Assembly (NCBI GenBank): GCA_963698495.1 | Contig: CAVORB010000006.1 | Coordinates: 47,396-111,395, forward strand | DNA from: CAVORB01 sp963698495 | Lineage (GTDB): Bacteria; Pseudomonadota; Gammaproteobacteria; Chromatiales; Chromatiaceae | DNA length: 64,000 bases | Reading direction: 5' to 3' | Part shown: positions 9,074-18,100 of the stretch, piece by piece | How the letters are laid out: each line of letters opens with the position of its first letter | How positions within the stretch are numbered: the stretch's first letter is position 1 | Translations under genes and position numbers: made by a program | The notes under the pieces: model-generated | What the model was told of the DNA's origin: nothing | The model's input: only the letters and a program-made list of their open reading frames with translations | The model's database searches: none

Positions 9074-9419
9074 GCGGTCCGCTTACACCGGGGGCGGGAA
9101 ACTGCCCGCCCCCGTCCTCTCGCAAGAACCCACCGAAGTCCTTCTTCCCGCTCTCGGATCTCAACCGGGCTATCCATGCGGGACCCCTCACCACCACTCG
9201 CAACCGGGGCAATAGTCGCCGCGCGAACTTTCCAGTGTGACTTGCTGGGCGATTCGCGGCCCGATGTTGCCCGGACGGACCGCCAGAGAACACTGATTGA
9301 CCGCCTTTCCCAGATCGAACCCGGCGGCTTCTTTACCTTGGTGAACAACTTGGTATTTCCGCTCCACTCCACGTAAGTTCGGCTGTATCGGCATGTAAAA
9401 ACGCAACCAGGAGAGAGCA
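9074..9419. other. Intergenic region between small secreted protein and sulfatase
   Basis: 346 bases holding a probable terminator at 9090-9113 and presumably the sulfatase promoter. No gene is supported on either strand. Confidence 0.45.
9090..9113 (+). terminator. Putative hairpin terminator after the small secreted protein gene
   Basis: A perfect 9-base-pair stem GGGGGCGGG / CCCGCCCCC with a 6-base loop (AAACTG), 16 bases after the stop codon. The following bases (GTCCTCT) are only weakly T-rich. Confidence 0.5.
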
Positions 9420-11384
9420 ATGGCTCAAAAGAAAGATGACAAGCCGCGCGGCGGTTTGACGCGACGTGATTTTCTCACCTCGACGGCCGCAACGGCGTCC
9501 CTGGGTGCCTTGGGACTCGCGTCCTCGGCGCATGGCAACCAGACGCATTCGGCCGGCCCGGCTCGGCATATGAGGCGCGGCGGCTCCTCGGGGCGCCGCC
9601 CAAATTTCCTGGTGATGATGGTGGATGAAATGCGCTTCCCGCCTCCCTATGAGAGCGCCCAGACCCAGGCCTTCCGCGACACCTACCTCAAGACACAGAA
9701 CGCGTTGCGCAACCAGGGGCTCGAGTTTCAGCGCCACTACGCGGCCTCGGTGGCCTGTTCCCCGAGCCGGGCGTCCATCTACACCGGGCAATACCCATCG
9801 TTGCATGGCGTAACCCAAACCACCGGTGCCGCGAAAGCATCCTTCGATCCGGACGTCTTCGAGCTGGACCCCAACAGCGTGCCGACGATCGGCGACTACT
9901 TCCGTGCGGCGGGATATCAGACTTACTGGAAAGGGAAATGGCACGCCTCCGACGCCGACATGCTGATCCCCGGCACCCACGATCAGCTCGTCAGCTACGA
10001 CACAGACGGCGCCCCCAATCAGGCCGTAGAGTCGCTCTACCTCGACGCGGACCGGCTCGACGATTATGGATTCTCAGGCTGGATCGGGCCCGAGCCGCAC
10101 GGAGCATCACCTCTCAACAGCGGCTCATCCGCCCAGGACGCACTGGGCCGTGACGAGGGATTCGCCAACCAGGCGCAGCAGCTCATCGCGCAACTCGACC
10201 AAAGCGACGACGACACGCCCTGGCTGGTCGTGTCCTCGTTCGTGAATCCGCACGACATCACTCTGTATGGGTTCGTCACCGAGACCTTGCCCCTCGGATT
10301 CGAGTTCGACATCGAGGAGATCGTGCCCAAGCGTTTATTCAAGCCAGGGATGTTCGGGCGAACGCATCGCGAAAAACTGCGCTTGAACAACAAGCCGCGC
10401 TGCCAGGCGAGCTACCGGGACGCCTATCACAGCGTCTTTCAGCCGATCATTTTCGACGAGCGCTATTACCGCTTGTATTACCAGCTCCACAAGAACGTGG
10501 ACGAGCAGCTGATGAAGGTCTATCAGGCCCTGCTCGACTCCAGGTTCCGCAACAACACGATCGTGATCTTCACCTCCGACCACGGCGACCTCCTCGGTGC
10601 CCACGGCGACATGCATCAGAAGTGGTACCAAGCCTATGAGGAGGCGTTACACGTCCCGCTGATCATCTCCAACCCACGCCTGTTCCCGCAGGCCCAGTCG
10701 ACCGACGCCCTGACCAGCCACGTCGATCTCCTCCCGACCATGCTCGGTCTCGCCGGCCTGGACGCCGACGACGTCGAGGAGCTGCGCGGCCAGCTCGCGC
10801 AGAACCACAGCGACGCCCAACCCCTGGTCGGCCGCGATCTATCGCCGCTGGTGCTGGGACAGACCGATCCCGACGGCGTCAATGACCCGATCTTCTTCAT
10901 GACGGACGACGATCCGAGCCGCGGACTGAATCAGAACAATTGGGTCGGCATTCCGTACGCCTCGGTGATTCAGCCCAACCACATTGAGACCGTCATCGCC
11001 CGGCTGGATGACGGCAAGGTGTGGAAGTATTCGCGCTACTTCGACAATGAGCAGTTCTGGAGCAACCCCTGTTCGCCCGATGCTTCTACGCCTTGCGTAC
11101 CCCAGGACGTGGTCGTCCGGCCTCCAGAGGACGAGCCGCAGCCGAATCTACCCGTGCAGGAAGTCACCTATACCGTCACCGTAAAGAGACGGCCGCGAAG
11201 CGAGGAGTTCGAGATGTACAACGTGACGGATGACCCGACCGAGCTGTCCAACCTCTATGGCCGTCGGAGGTTCGCCTCACAGCAAGCGACCATGGAAGCG
11301 CTGCTGCAGGAACAGTGTTCCTTGAAACGCCTCACACCCTGGAGCGGCAGCGTGCCCGGGCAACCGACCTCTTGCGACGTTTGA
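9420..11384 (+). CDS. Tat-exported sulfatase-family hydrolase
   Basis: 654 residues. A twin-arginine signal (TRRDFLTS, residues 14-21, then a hydrophobic stretch ending in ASSAHG) predicts folded export to the periplasm. The alkaline-phosphatase-fold sulfatase domain starts at about residue 60 with metal-binding Asp69 (MVDE). The sulfatase signature CSPSRASIYTGQYPS has Cys113, the residue normally oxidised to formylglycine, so a hydrolytic sulfatase is likely rather than a phosphatase. Downstream are GKWHASDADM, FTSDHGDLLGAHG and HVDLLPTMLGLAG blocks. The natural sulfate ester is unknown. No formylglycine-generating or anaerobic sulfatase-maturating enzyme is in the window. The ribosome site is GGAGAG just before the ATG. 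Confidence 0.9.
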   Translation: MAQKKDDKPRGGLTRRDFLTSTAATASLGALGLASSAHGNQTHSAGPARHMRRGGSSGRRPNFLVMMVDEMRFPPPYESAQTQAFRDTYLKTQNALRNQGLEFQRHYAASVACSPSRASIYTGQYPSLHGVTQTTGAAKASFDPDVFELDPNSVPTIGDYFRAAGYQTYWKGKWHASDADMLIPGTHDQLVSYDTDGAPNQAVESLYLDADRLDDYGFSGWIGPEPHGASPLNSGSSAQDALGRDEGFANQAQQLIAQLDQSDDDTPWLVVSSFVNPHDITLYGFVTETLPLGFEFDIEEIVPKRLFKPGMFGRTHREKLRLNNKPRCQASYRDAYHSVFQPIIFDERYYRLYYQLHKNVDEQLMKVYQALLDSRFRNNTIVIFTSDHGDLLGAHGDMHQKWYQAYEEALHVPLIISNPRLFPQAQSTDALTSHVDLLPTMLGLAGLDADDVEELRGQLAQNHSDAQPLVGRDLSPLVLGQTDPDGVNDPIFFMTDDDPSRGLNQNNWVGIPYASVIQPNHIETVIARLDDGKVWKYSRYFDNEQFWSNPCSPDASTPCVPQDVVVRPPEDEPQPNLPVQEVTYTVTVKRRPRSEEFEMYNVTDDPTELSNLYGRRRFASQQATMEALLQEQCSLKRLTPWSGSVPGQPTSCDV

Positions 11385-11811
11385 GCCACTCCGCCCGCGC
11401 CCTCGTGCGCGGGCGTCTGTTTCCTTACTAAGGCGGCCACAGACTACTCCGAGCTGTATGCGCTTCAACGGAGCGTGAGGCTGACCGCACCTCTCAAGTG
11501 GGGTAGGTCTCGCAAGCTCCCCTGCCAGGAAAGCCCCAAACAATAGTCCACCTACGCCGAGTAGCATTTGCCTATGGCACGAGGTCTTGGCCGAATGATT
11601 TGCCGTCCTTGCCACACATTCCTTACCGCTGAATCGACCGCCAGAGCCTGGTGTTTGGCCGGTTGAATCATCAGCCCATACAGATCTCGGATTCAGGGGG
11701 GTATACTCCGATCTGACCTTTTCGCAACCTGGACACAGCTGGTTGCCGATCGCCACCGACCACCTGAAGACCCAGTTCCATCCAGTGTCGATAGTCAGGA
11801 AAACTTAGAGA
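11385..11811. other. Intergenic region with a terminator
   Basis: 427 bases between the sulfatase and the PHA-system gene. It contains a good hairpin terminator at 11392-11426 and a TATACT hexamer at about 11701-11706 that could be a -10 box for the downstream gene, without a matching -35. No gene is supported. Confidence 0.4.
11392..11426 (+). terminator. Rho-independent terminator after the sulfatase gene
   Basis: A 9-base-pair stem CGCCCGCGC / GCGCGGGCG with loop CCTCGT, followed by the T-rich TCTGTTTCCTT. It begins 7 bases after the sulfatase stop codon. Confidence 0.7.
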
Positions 11812-12111
11812 ATGGCTAGAATTCACATCGAACGGAGCCACGATTTGGGATTGGACAAGGCCCACGAGGAGGTGGAGAAGCTAGCGGAGTCGTTGAAATC
11901 GGAGCTCCAGGCCGCCTACCGTTGGAACGGCAACCAACTCCTGTTTGAGCGCACCGGGGCCTCGGGAACCATCACACTGACCCCGGACAAAATCGACCTC
12001 GACGTAAAGCTTTCGCTGATGCTTTCACCGATGAAGGCCAAGATCGAGGACAGCATACGAAGGAAGCTGGATCTGGCGCTGGCTGGAGGGAGCAACAGCA
12101 GGCTTTCGTGA
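11812..12111 (+). CDS. Polyhydroxyalkanoic acid system family protein
   Basis: 99 residues. The sequence matches the small PHA-system protein family (PHA_gran_rgn): an N-terminal IHIERSHDLGLDKA segment, then HEEVEKLAESLKSEL, a YRWNGNQLLFERTGASGTI strand pair, and a C-terminal helical MLSPMKAKIEDSIRRKLD stretch. Members are found beside PHA synthase or phasin genes and are thought to attach to or regulate storage granules; the biochemical role is not settled. It is free-standing here, with 475 bases before the next gene, but a phasin-like gene lies 10 kb downstream. The ribosome site (TTAGAGA) is weak. Confidence 0.85.
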   Translation: MARIHIERSHDLGLDKAHEEVEKLAESLKSELQAAYRWNGNQLLFERTGASGTITLTPDKIDLDVKLSLMLSPMKAKIEDSIRRKLDLALAGGSNSRLS

Positions 12112-12586
12112 CGCTGCGCTGACCCTGCCCCCGCAAGGACCCGCCGAATCGCCACTTCGCGGCTTCGCCACCGTTCATCGCTGACGAAGCTCCGTTCCCC
12201 TGAAAGACCTCGGCTTGAGTCTCACACCGGACTCGTCGATTCCCTCGCACAACAATCACGCTGCCCGCTGCGACGCCTCGCTCAACGACAACTGGCAGGC
12301 AAGGCAACGGCAGTCTTACTGCTCGTCCAGGCATTTGAGTTAAACTGGCGTACGATCCAACCGGCTTATCGCCGCCCGAAAACTACGGTGCGTCCAGCCG
12401 TGTGTCGCTGCTGGGGTTGACCCAGGGAGCGTCGCCAATCGAGAGGTTGGTGCGCCTCCACGAGCGGACTCAAACGCCATCAGGAATCTGGACCACGGTG
12501 AAGGCCCGGGGCTTGTTGTCCAGGTCCATCGGCGCCCTGAACGCCATCGCCGCGAACATGTCTCGATATCGCGCGGAGACGAAAAG
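12112..12586. other. Intergenic region upstream of the DUF5132 gene
   Basis: 475 bases. Open frames on both strands here lack domains and good start signals, and I see no repeat or RNA gene. It probably holds the promoter for the DUF5132-HMA2 gene set. Confidence 0.4.
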
Positions 12587-12889
12587 ATGCCACAGCTCAA
12601 CGAGTTGGTTAATACCGATCTACTGAAGAACCCAACGGTACGGAGCACCGCCATCGGAATCGGTGTCGTCGTCCTCGTTCCCATCGTCGCTTCGGTACTC
12701 GCCCCTCTCGTGCGACCGGCGCTCCGCTCAACCGTCAAGGCGGGTCTGATCGCTTACGAGAAAGTACGGGAAAGCGCGGCTGAGGTTGGCGAGATCCTCG
12801 ACGACCTGGTCGCGGAGGTACGCGATGAGATGCGGGCCGAGCGCGAAGCCAGCGAGGCCGCCCTCGATGACGACGTCAAGTCCTCGTAG
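12587..12889 (+). CDS. DUF5132-type small membrane protein
   Basis: 100 residues: a single membrane segment (about 20-45, rich in Val/Ile/Leu/Pro) followed by an amphipathic, highly charged C-terminal half (EKVRESAAEVGEILDDLVAE and onwards) likely to be cytoplasmic coiled coil. This layout fits DUF5132, which frequently accompanies HMA2-domain proteins and P-type ATPases. An HMA2-like gene follows 50 bases downstream and a P-type ATPase lies in the same neighbourhood. GGAG about 9 bases before the ATG supports the start. The function is unknown; a regulatory or assembly subunit is a guess from context. Confidence 0.75.
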   Translation: MPQLNELVNTDLLKNPTVRSTAIGIGVVVLVPIVASVLAPLVRPALRSTVKAGLIAYEKVRESAAEVGEILDDLVAEVRDEMRAEREASEAALDDDVKSS

Positions 12890-12939
12890 CTGTCGGTAGC
12901 GGTAGAGTCGGATAGCTCCGCGCACCTGAAACGGCATTG

Positions 12940-13428
12940 ATGACTGCGCGCGCCGCCATTGTTCACCGCACACGCAACCGTCTTCGTCTGCGGGTACCCG
13001 AGCGCCGGCATGACATCGGTTTCTTCGTTGCGCTCTACGACAACCTGCGCGAGATCCCTGGCGTCACCGAGATCGTGATCAATCCGGTGACGTCCAGCGT
13101 GCTGGTCAGTTTCCCGGACGGTTATTGCAGTGCGATCGAATCCGCGGTTCAACGGAGCCGGTTACTGACTTTTTCCAAGGCATCTGAAACTACGAAATCG
13201 CCGCCAGCCAAGGCCGAGCGCGCATCCGAGAAGGTAGTTCCGTTGCGTCAACGCAGGGAATTGCGCGTCAACGATCTACGGACCGTCCTGTTCGTGCTCA
13301 TGCTTGCGGTGGCCGCGCACCAGGCGATTCGGGGAAGGTTTTTCGCGGCTTTTATTTCCTTGCTTCTGTCCGGCTACGACCTGATCTCGGGGGTGATCCG
13401 GGACCGTGGCGGGGCGACGGAGCCATGA
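12940..13428 (+). CDS. HMA2-domain-like membrane protein
   Basis: 162 residues. The N-terminal 75 residues form a ferredoxin-like HMA2-type domain (RTRNRLRLRVPERR, then an LREIPGVTEIVINPVTSSVLV strand-turn-strand) that lacks the metal-binding CxxC of true heavy-metal domains. A charged linker (about 85-110) leads to two C-terminal membrane helices (about 113-145). The N-terminus resembles that of the P-type ATPase encoded nearby on the other strand (RGRVRLQVAGLY, LEGVQRAEAS), so both may share a partner or be paralogous modules. It follows the DUF5132 gene by 50 bases and is probably in the same operon. The ATG at 12940 is preferred to a TTG one codon earlier. Confidence 0.75.
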   Translation: MTARAAIVHRTRNRLRLRVPERRHDIGFFVALYDNLREIPGVTEIVINPVTSSVLVSFPDGYCSAIESAVQRSRLLTFSKASETTKSPPAKAERASEKVVPLRQRRELRVNDLRTVLFVLMLAVAAHQAIRGRFFAAFISLLLSGYDLISGVIRDRGGATEP

Positions 13429-13570
13429 CCCGAAACGGATTACGACGGAACCCGCGCGCCGCCGCGAGATACGTTCTATGCGCCGCACAGGGCGTTGCAG
13501 CGTTGCCGTCAGCCGTTCGCGCCTGTGCTATATTCCTGCGAACAAGATCGGCGAAAAAGGCAACGTCCAG

Positions 13571-13789
13571 ATGGGCAGCGTAATAGTGACTGGCATCACC
13601 TTCGGCGTATTCATGACCGAGGCCCTGATCCACTACAACATGGGTGTAGCAAAAGCAGAGGGACAATTCCGGCTGCGCCTGCCCCCACCAAAGGACCTCG
13701 CAAAGATCGCCGCCGTCACGGGTGCGTTTTCAATCATCAGCGGCTTGCTGATCAAATCACTGCCAAAGGATCTGGCACCGAAGGTCTAA
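13571..13789 (+). CDS. 72-residue membrane protein of unknown function
   Basis: The protein is 72 residues with two hydrophobic segments (about 2-22 and 45-62) separated by a basic, proline-rich turn (FRLRLPPPKDLAK). The frame is open back to 13406, but the extension is an arginine-rich, shadow-like translation and the ATG at 13571 begins a sensible membrane segment. It lies 142 bases after the HMA2-like gene on the same strand and convergent to metK. I do not recognise a family. The position suggests it belongs to the DUF5132-HMA2 set. No terminator is obvious in the 149 bases before metK ends. Confidence 0.55.
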   Translation: MGSVIVTGITFGVFMTEALIHYNMGVAKAEGQFRLRLPPPKDLAKIAAVTGAFSIISGLLIKSLPKDLAPKV

Positions 13790-13938
13790 GCAAACGCTGA
13801 TCTATCGGGTATTTGCCGCGGCACATGGATGCGAAGCCATTCTTAGACGCGTAAGCGTTTCAAAAATGACGCCACGCGAGAACCGCGCTTCTTGGGTGGT
13901 GCGCTGATTCTGGCCAGGATGACCAGAAATCACATCTT

Positions 13939-15126
13939 TCACTTCAGGGCCTCGACCTTGTCCGTCCGCTCCCATGGCACGTCCAGGTCCATGCGGCCCA
14001 TGTGCCCGTAAACAGCCAGCCTCCGATAGAAGCCTTCCGGATATTGCGCCGGCAGCTTACGGAGACCTAGATCGCGAACGATGCCCGCCGGCCGCAAGTC
14101 CACGGCACGCACGAGACGCTCGCGGATTTCGTCCTCATCCACGGAGCCCGTGCCGAAGCTCCTCACCCGGACGCTTACCGGCTCGGGAACGCCGATGGCG
14201 TAGCTGAGCTGCACCTCGCACTCGCGCGCCAGGCCCGCCGCAACCACGTTCTTCGCCGCATAACGGGCGATGTAGGCGCCGACCCGGTCGATGCGCATCG
14301 GATCCTTGCCGCTCAGGGCGGTCCCGCTGTGACGAGCGTATTCGCCATAGGTGTCGATACCCGTCTTGCGGCCGGTGAGCCCCGAGTGAGCCGCGGGCCC
14401 TCCTCCGACCAGCGGGCCTTCGGGATTGACATGGATCTTCGTCCCCTCATCCGCCGTCAACCCTTCGGCCTTCAGCACTGGCTCCACCACACGGGTGATC
14501 AGATCATCCTGAAGCTGGGACGGGGTCACGGCGTCCCGGGTCGTCTGACTGGCGACCAGCGTGATGCTGTGGATGCGGCTCGGCTCGCCGCCGCGGTACT
14601 CGATAGCGACTTGCGACTTTCCGTCCGGCAGCAGGTAGGGCAACGCCTCGCTCACATCCGCATCGTCGAGCTTGTCGGCAAGCCGGTGAGCAAGCCAGAT
14701 CGGCAGCGGCATCATGGCGGCGGTCTGATCGCAGGCATAGCCGAACACGGTGGCCTGGTGCTTTGCGGTAAGCCGGCCGATCCCGGCATCGTCCATGTCA
14801 TCGAGATTCAAGCGCCGATAATCCGTCGCCGTGTGGTCCATGAAGCTGGTCATGATGGCGCAGGCGTCAGCATCGAAAACGTCCTTGCTGTATCCGACGC
14901 CGCGAATGACCTCGCGCGCGACCTCCGGGATGGCAAGTCCAGCCTTCGACGCGTAGTGCGTCGACACGAACATGATCCCACTGGAGATGGCGCACTCGGC
15001 GACGATGCTGGAATGGGGATCCTGCCGCAGGAAGAAATCGACGATCGCATCGCTGACTTGATCGCACAGCTTGTCCGGGTGGCCGACGGTGACCGATTCG
15101 GAGGTAAAGACAAAGTCGTCGCTCAC
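13939..15126 (-). CDS. metK: Divergent S-adenosylmethionine synthetase (MetK) paralogue
   Basis: 395 residues spanning all three MAT domains. The GTG at 15126 has an excellent AAGGAGG site 6 bases upstream and gives the normal N-terminus (FVFTSESVTVGHPDK). Residues that bind ATP and triphosphate in E. coli MetK are kept: His16, Asp18, Lys19, Lys170, Arg253, Lys254, Lys274, Asp280 (Lys269 of E. coli is Arg278). Residues around the methionine pocket are not: the equivalents of Glu55, Asp118 and Asp238 are His57, His123 and His247, and the usual GAGDQG loop reads TAKHQA. The gene starts 13 bases after the Ca2+-type P-ATPase stop, so the two are co-transcribed. It may make AdoMet inefficiently or use another substrate. 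MAT family membership is sure; the reaction is not. Confidence 0.88.
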   Translation of the reverse strand: MSDDFVFTSESVTVGHPDKLCDQVSDAIVDFFLRQDPHSSIVAECAISSGIMFVSTHYASKAGLAIPEVAREVIRGVGYSKDVFDADACAIMTSFMDHTATDYRRLNLDDMDDAGIGRLTAKHQATVFGYACDQTAAMMPLPIWLAHRLADKLDDADVSEALPYLLPDGKSQVAIEYRGGEPSRIHSITLVASQTTRDAVTPSQLQDDLITRVVEPVLKAEGLTADEGTKIHVNPEGPLVGGGPAAHSGLTGRKTGIDTYGEYARHSGTALSGKDPMRIDRVGAYIARYAAKNVVAAGLARECEVQLSYAIGVPEPVSVRVRSFGTGSVDEDEIRERLVRAVDLRPAGIVRDLGLRKLPAQYPEGFYRRLAVYGHMGRMDLDVPWERTDKVEALK

Positions 15127-15139
15127 GCTGCAACCTCCT

Positions 15140-18100
15140 TTAGGATGGGCTCCTCGCCCGCCATATGGTCCGCCGTCGCTGACGGCGGCGTCGCGCCAGC
15201 GTCTTCGGCTGGTACGAGGGCTTGGTAGCCTCATTGATGATCAGGGGCAAGACGACTCCGGCGCCGATCGCGGCCAGATCGACGAGGCCCAATGGTGTCG
15301 TGCCGAGAAGGCGCCTGGCGGCGGGAACGACGCTAACCAATGCCTGCAGGGCGGCCATGCCCAGAATCGCTCGGGTGAGGTGCTTGTTCGGGGGGAGCTT
15401 CTGTCCGCCGAACACGTTCCTGTACTTGGATCTGGAGCTCAGGGAGTGGGCAAGCTCGTTCAGGGTCAGGGTATTGAAGGCAAGCGTCGCCGGCGCCGGG
15501 CCCAGGCCGTAGCGGCGCATGCCGTAGATGAATGCACCGAGCGTCCCGAGCCCGATGACGCCCGACTCGAACGCCATGCGCTTGAGGTCGCGGCCCTCGA
15601 TGATGGCCTCTTGCGGATCGCGCGGATTGCGTTCCATGATGTCTGGCTCAGGTGGCTCGAGGGCAAGGGCGAGCCCCGGGAAGATGTCGGTGACCAGGTT
15701 GATCCAGAGCAGCTGCATCGGGTTCATGGCTTCACCCCATCCCATCACGACACCCGTCAGCATGACCTCGATCTCGGTCAGATTGGTCGAGACCATGAAA
15801 TGGATCATTTTGCGAATGTTGTTGTAGATGGTTCGGCCCTGGCTGATCGCCGTGGTCATGGTGTGGAGATTGTCGTCCTCCAGCACGACGTCCGAGACCT
15901 CGCGCGCGACGTTGGTGCCACCCTGGCCCATGGCGACGCCGACATCCGCCGCCTTGAGCGCGGGACCGTCGTTGATGCCGTCGCCGGTCATGGCGACCAC
16001 CAGGCCGGCCTCCTGCAACGCACGCACGATCTTGAGCTTGTGCGCGGGGCTGACACGCGCGAACACATGGGTGTTCCGGGCCAGACCCGCCAGCAGATCC
16101 GGCTCCAGGTCCTCCAGTTTCGAAGACTCCAGGACCTGAAGCGGCTTGTCGCCGCTGAGTCCGAGCTGCTTGCCGATGGCGTAGGCCGTCGCGCTCTGAT
16201 CGCCGGTGATCATGATGGTCTCGATGCCGGCGCGGTGATACTCCGCGATCAGCTTGTCCATGCCGGGACGCATGGGATCGGCCATTCCCGCCAAGCCCAG
16301 GAAAGTCAGCTTTTCGGTCTTCTCGGGCATGACGTCGCCGTCGATTTCGCGGTAGGCGCCGGCGAGCACGCGCAGCGCATTCCCGGCCATGACCTCGTTC
16401 TGCTCCAGGATCTCCTCGCGCATCGCCTTGGTGAGTCGCACCCGCTTACCGTCCTTGATCTGGTGATCACACAAGGACAGCAAGGCATCCGGGCTGCCCT
16501 TCACCGCAAGCAGGTGCTTGCCATCCGGACCCGCGTGGAAGGTGCTCATGTATGGCCTGCCTTCCGCCCGGTAGCGGGTGCGCAGCTTGGGGTAATCCTT
16601 GCGCAATGCGTCCACGTCGATCCCGGCACCGAGACCCATATCGACCAATGCGTTCTCGGTTGCGGAGCCCTCCAGTTTGTAGTTGTCCGGAGTCCCCTGG
16701 ATCTCGGTCTCGCTGCACAGCGCGACCACCTGCATCAAGCGCACCAGCTCGTCCCGCGCGAGCGCGTCGGTGGAGATGCCGTCCAGGAGGAACCTGTTCT
16801 CCCTGACAGTGTAGGTGAAGCCCCCCGAGGACACCGAGACCACGGCCATGCGGTTCATGGTCAGGGTGCCGGTCTTGTCCATGCAGAAGACCTGCACCGC
16901 CCCCAGACTCTCAACCGCATCCAGGTGCCGGACCGCGACATTGTGCCGACGCATGTTGGCGATGCCCATGGCGAGTGTTGTCGTCGCCACCGCCGGCAAA
17001 CCCTCGGGTACGGCCGCTACCGCCAGGGAGACCGACGCCTTCAGCATCTCGAGCCAGGCGTAGCCGCGCAACACGCCGACGCCGAATACGCCAACGCACA
17101 CCCCCCCGCTCAACAGCGCCAGCTGCGTGCCCATGCGCCCGAGCTGCCTCTGCATCGGCGTCTCGGGCGATTCCGCCTCGCCAACCATGGTCTGAATCTG
17201 GCCGAGCTCCGTGGCCTCCGCGGTCGCAACCACGATGCCGCGGCCGTTGCCCCCGGTGACGTGGGTGCCCATGTAGGCCATGTTCTTGCGGTCACCAAGC
17301 GCCGTGTCTTCAGCGCCGACGAAATCGGGGTCCTTGGAGACAGGCAGGCTCTCCCCCGTCAAGGCCGATTCGTCAACACTCAACCGATGTCCGCGAAGCA
17401 GACGCACATCTGCCGAGATGTAGGTGCCCGGGGTCAGGAGGAGCACGTCCCCGGGGACGATCGATTCCACGGGGACGACGGTGGTCTCGCCTCCGCGCAG
17501 CACGTTGACCGCGCGTACGCCCGTCTGAGACAGGGACTCGATGGTTCGCTCCGCCTGACGCTCGGTGACGAACCCGATCACGCTGTTGATCAGCACCACC
17601 CCCATGATCACCGCCGCGTCGAGCATCCCGCCGGTGATGACAGCGACAACCGCGGAGACGCCGAGCAGCCCGACCGGCAGGCTGTTGAACTGGCCCAGGA
17701 ACATCGCAATGTCCGAGCGCCGCTTGGCCGCCGTGAGACGATTCTCGCCGTACTGGCGAAGTCGTGCACCGGCTTCCTCGATGGTCAGGCCGGTAGCGTC
17801 CGAGCCACCGAGCTGCTCGATCACCCTGTCGCGCTCGTACAGGTGCCAGGATCGGATCTCCTGCACCAGCCTGTCGTCCTCCCGACGCAGGATGGGCGAT
17901 CCCGCCACAGCCCCTGCCACCGGTTCGACCCGGGTGTAGATCGAGGAAAACCCTCGCAGCAACGCCTTGAATTCGCCGAGCGCCTGGGACACCGCATAGG
18001 TCACAGTCGCCCGCGGGGCGACGGCGTCTACGCCGGCTCTACCGCGCCTCGACGTTGGTCGCGCCGGCGCGGTCAGGGCTTCGAGGAGCCCCTCGATACG

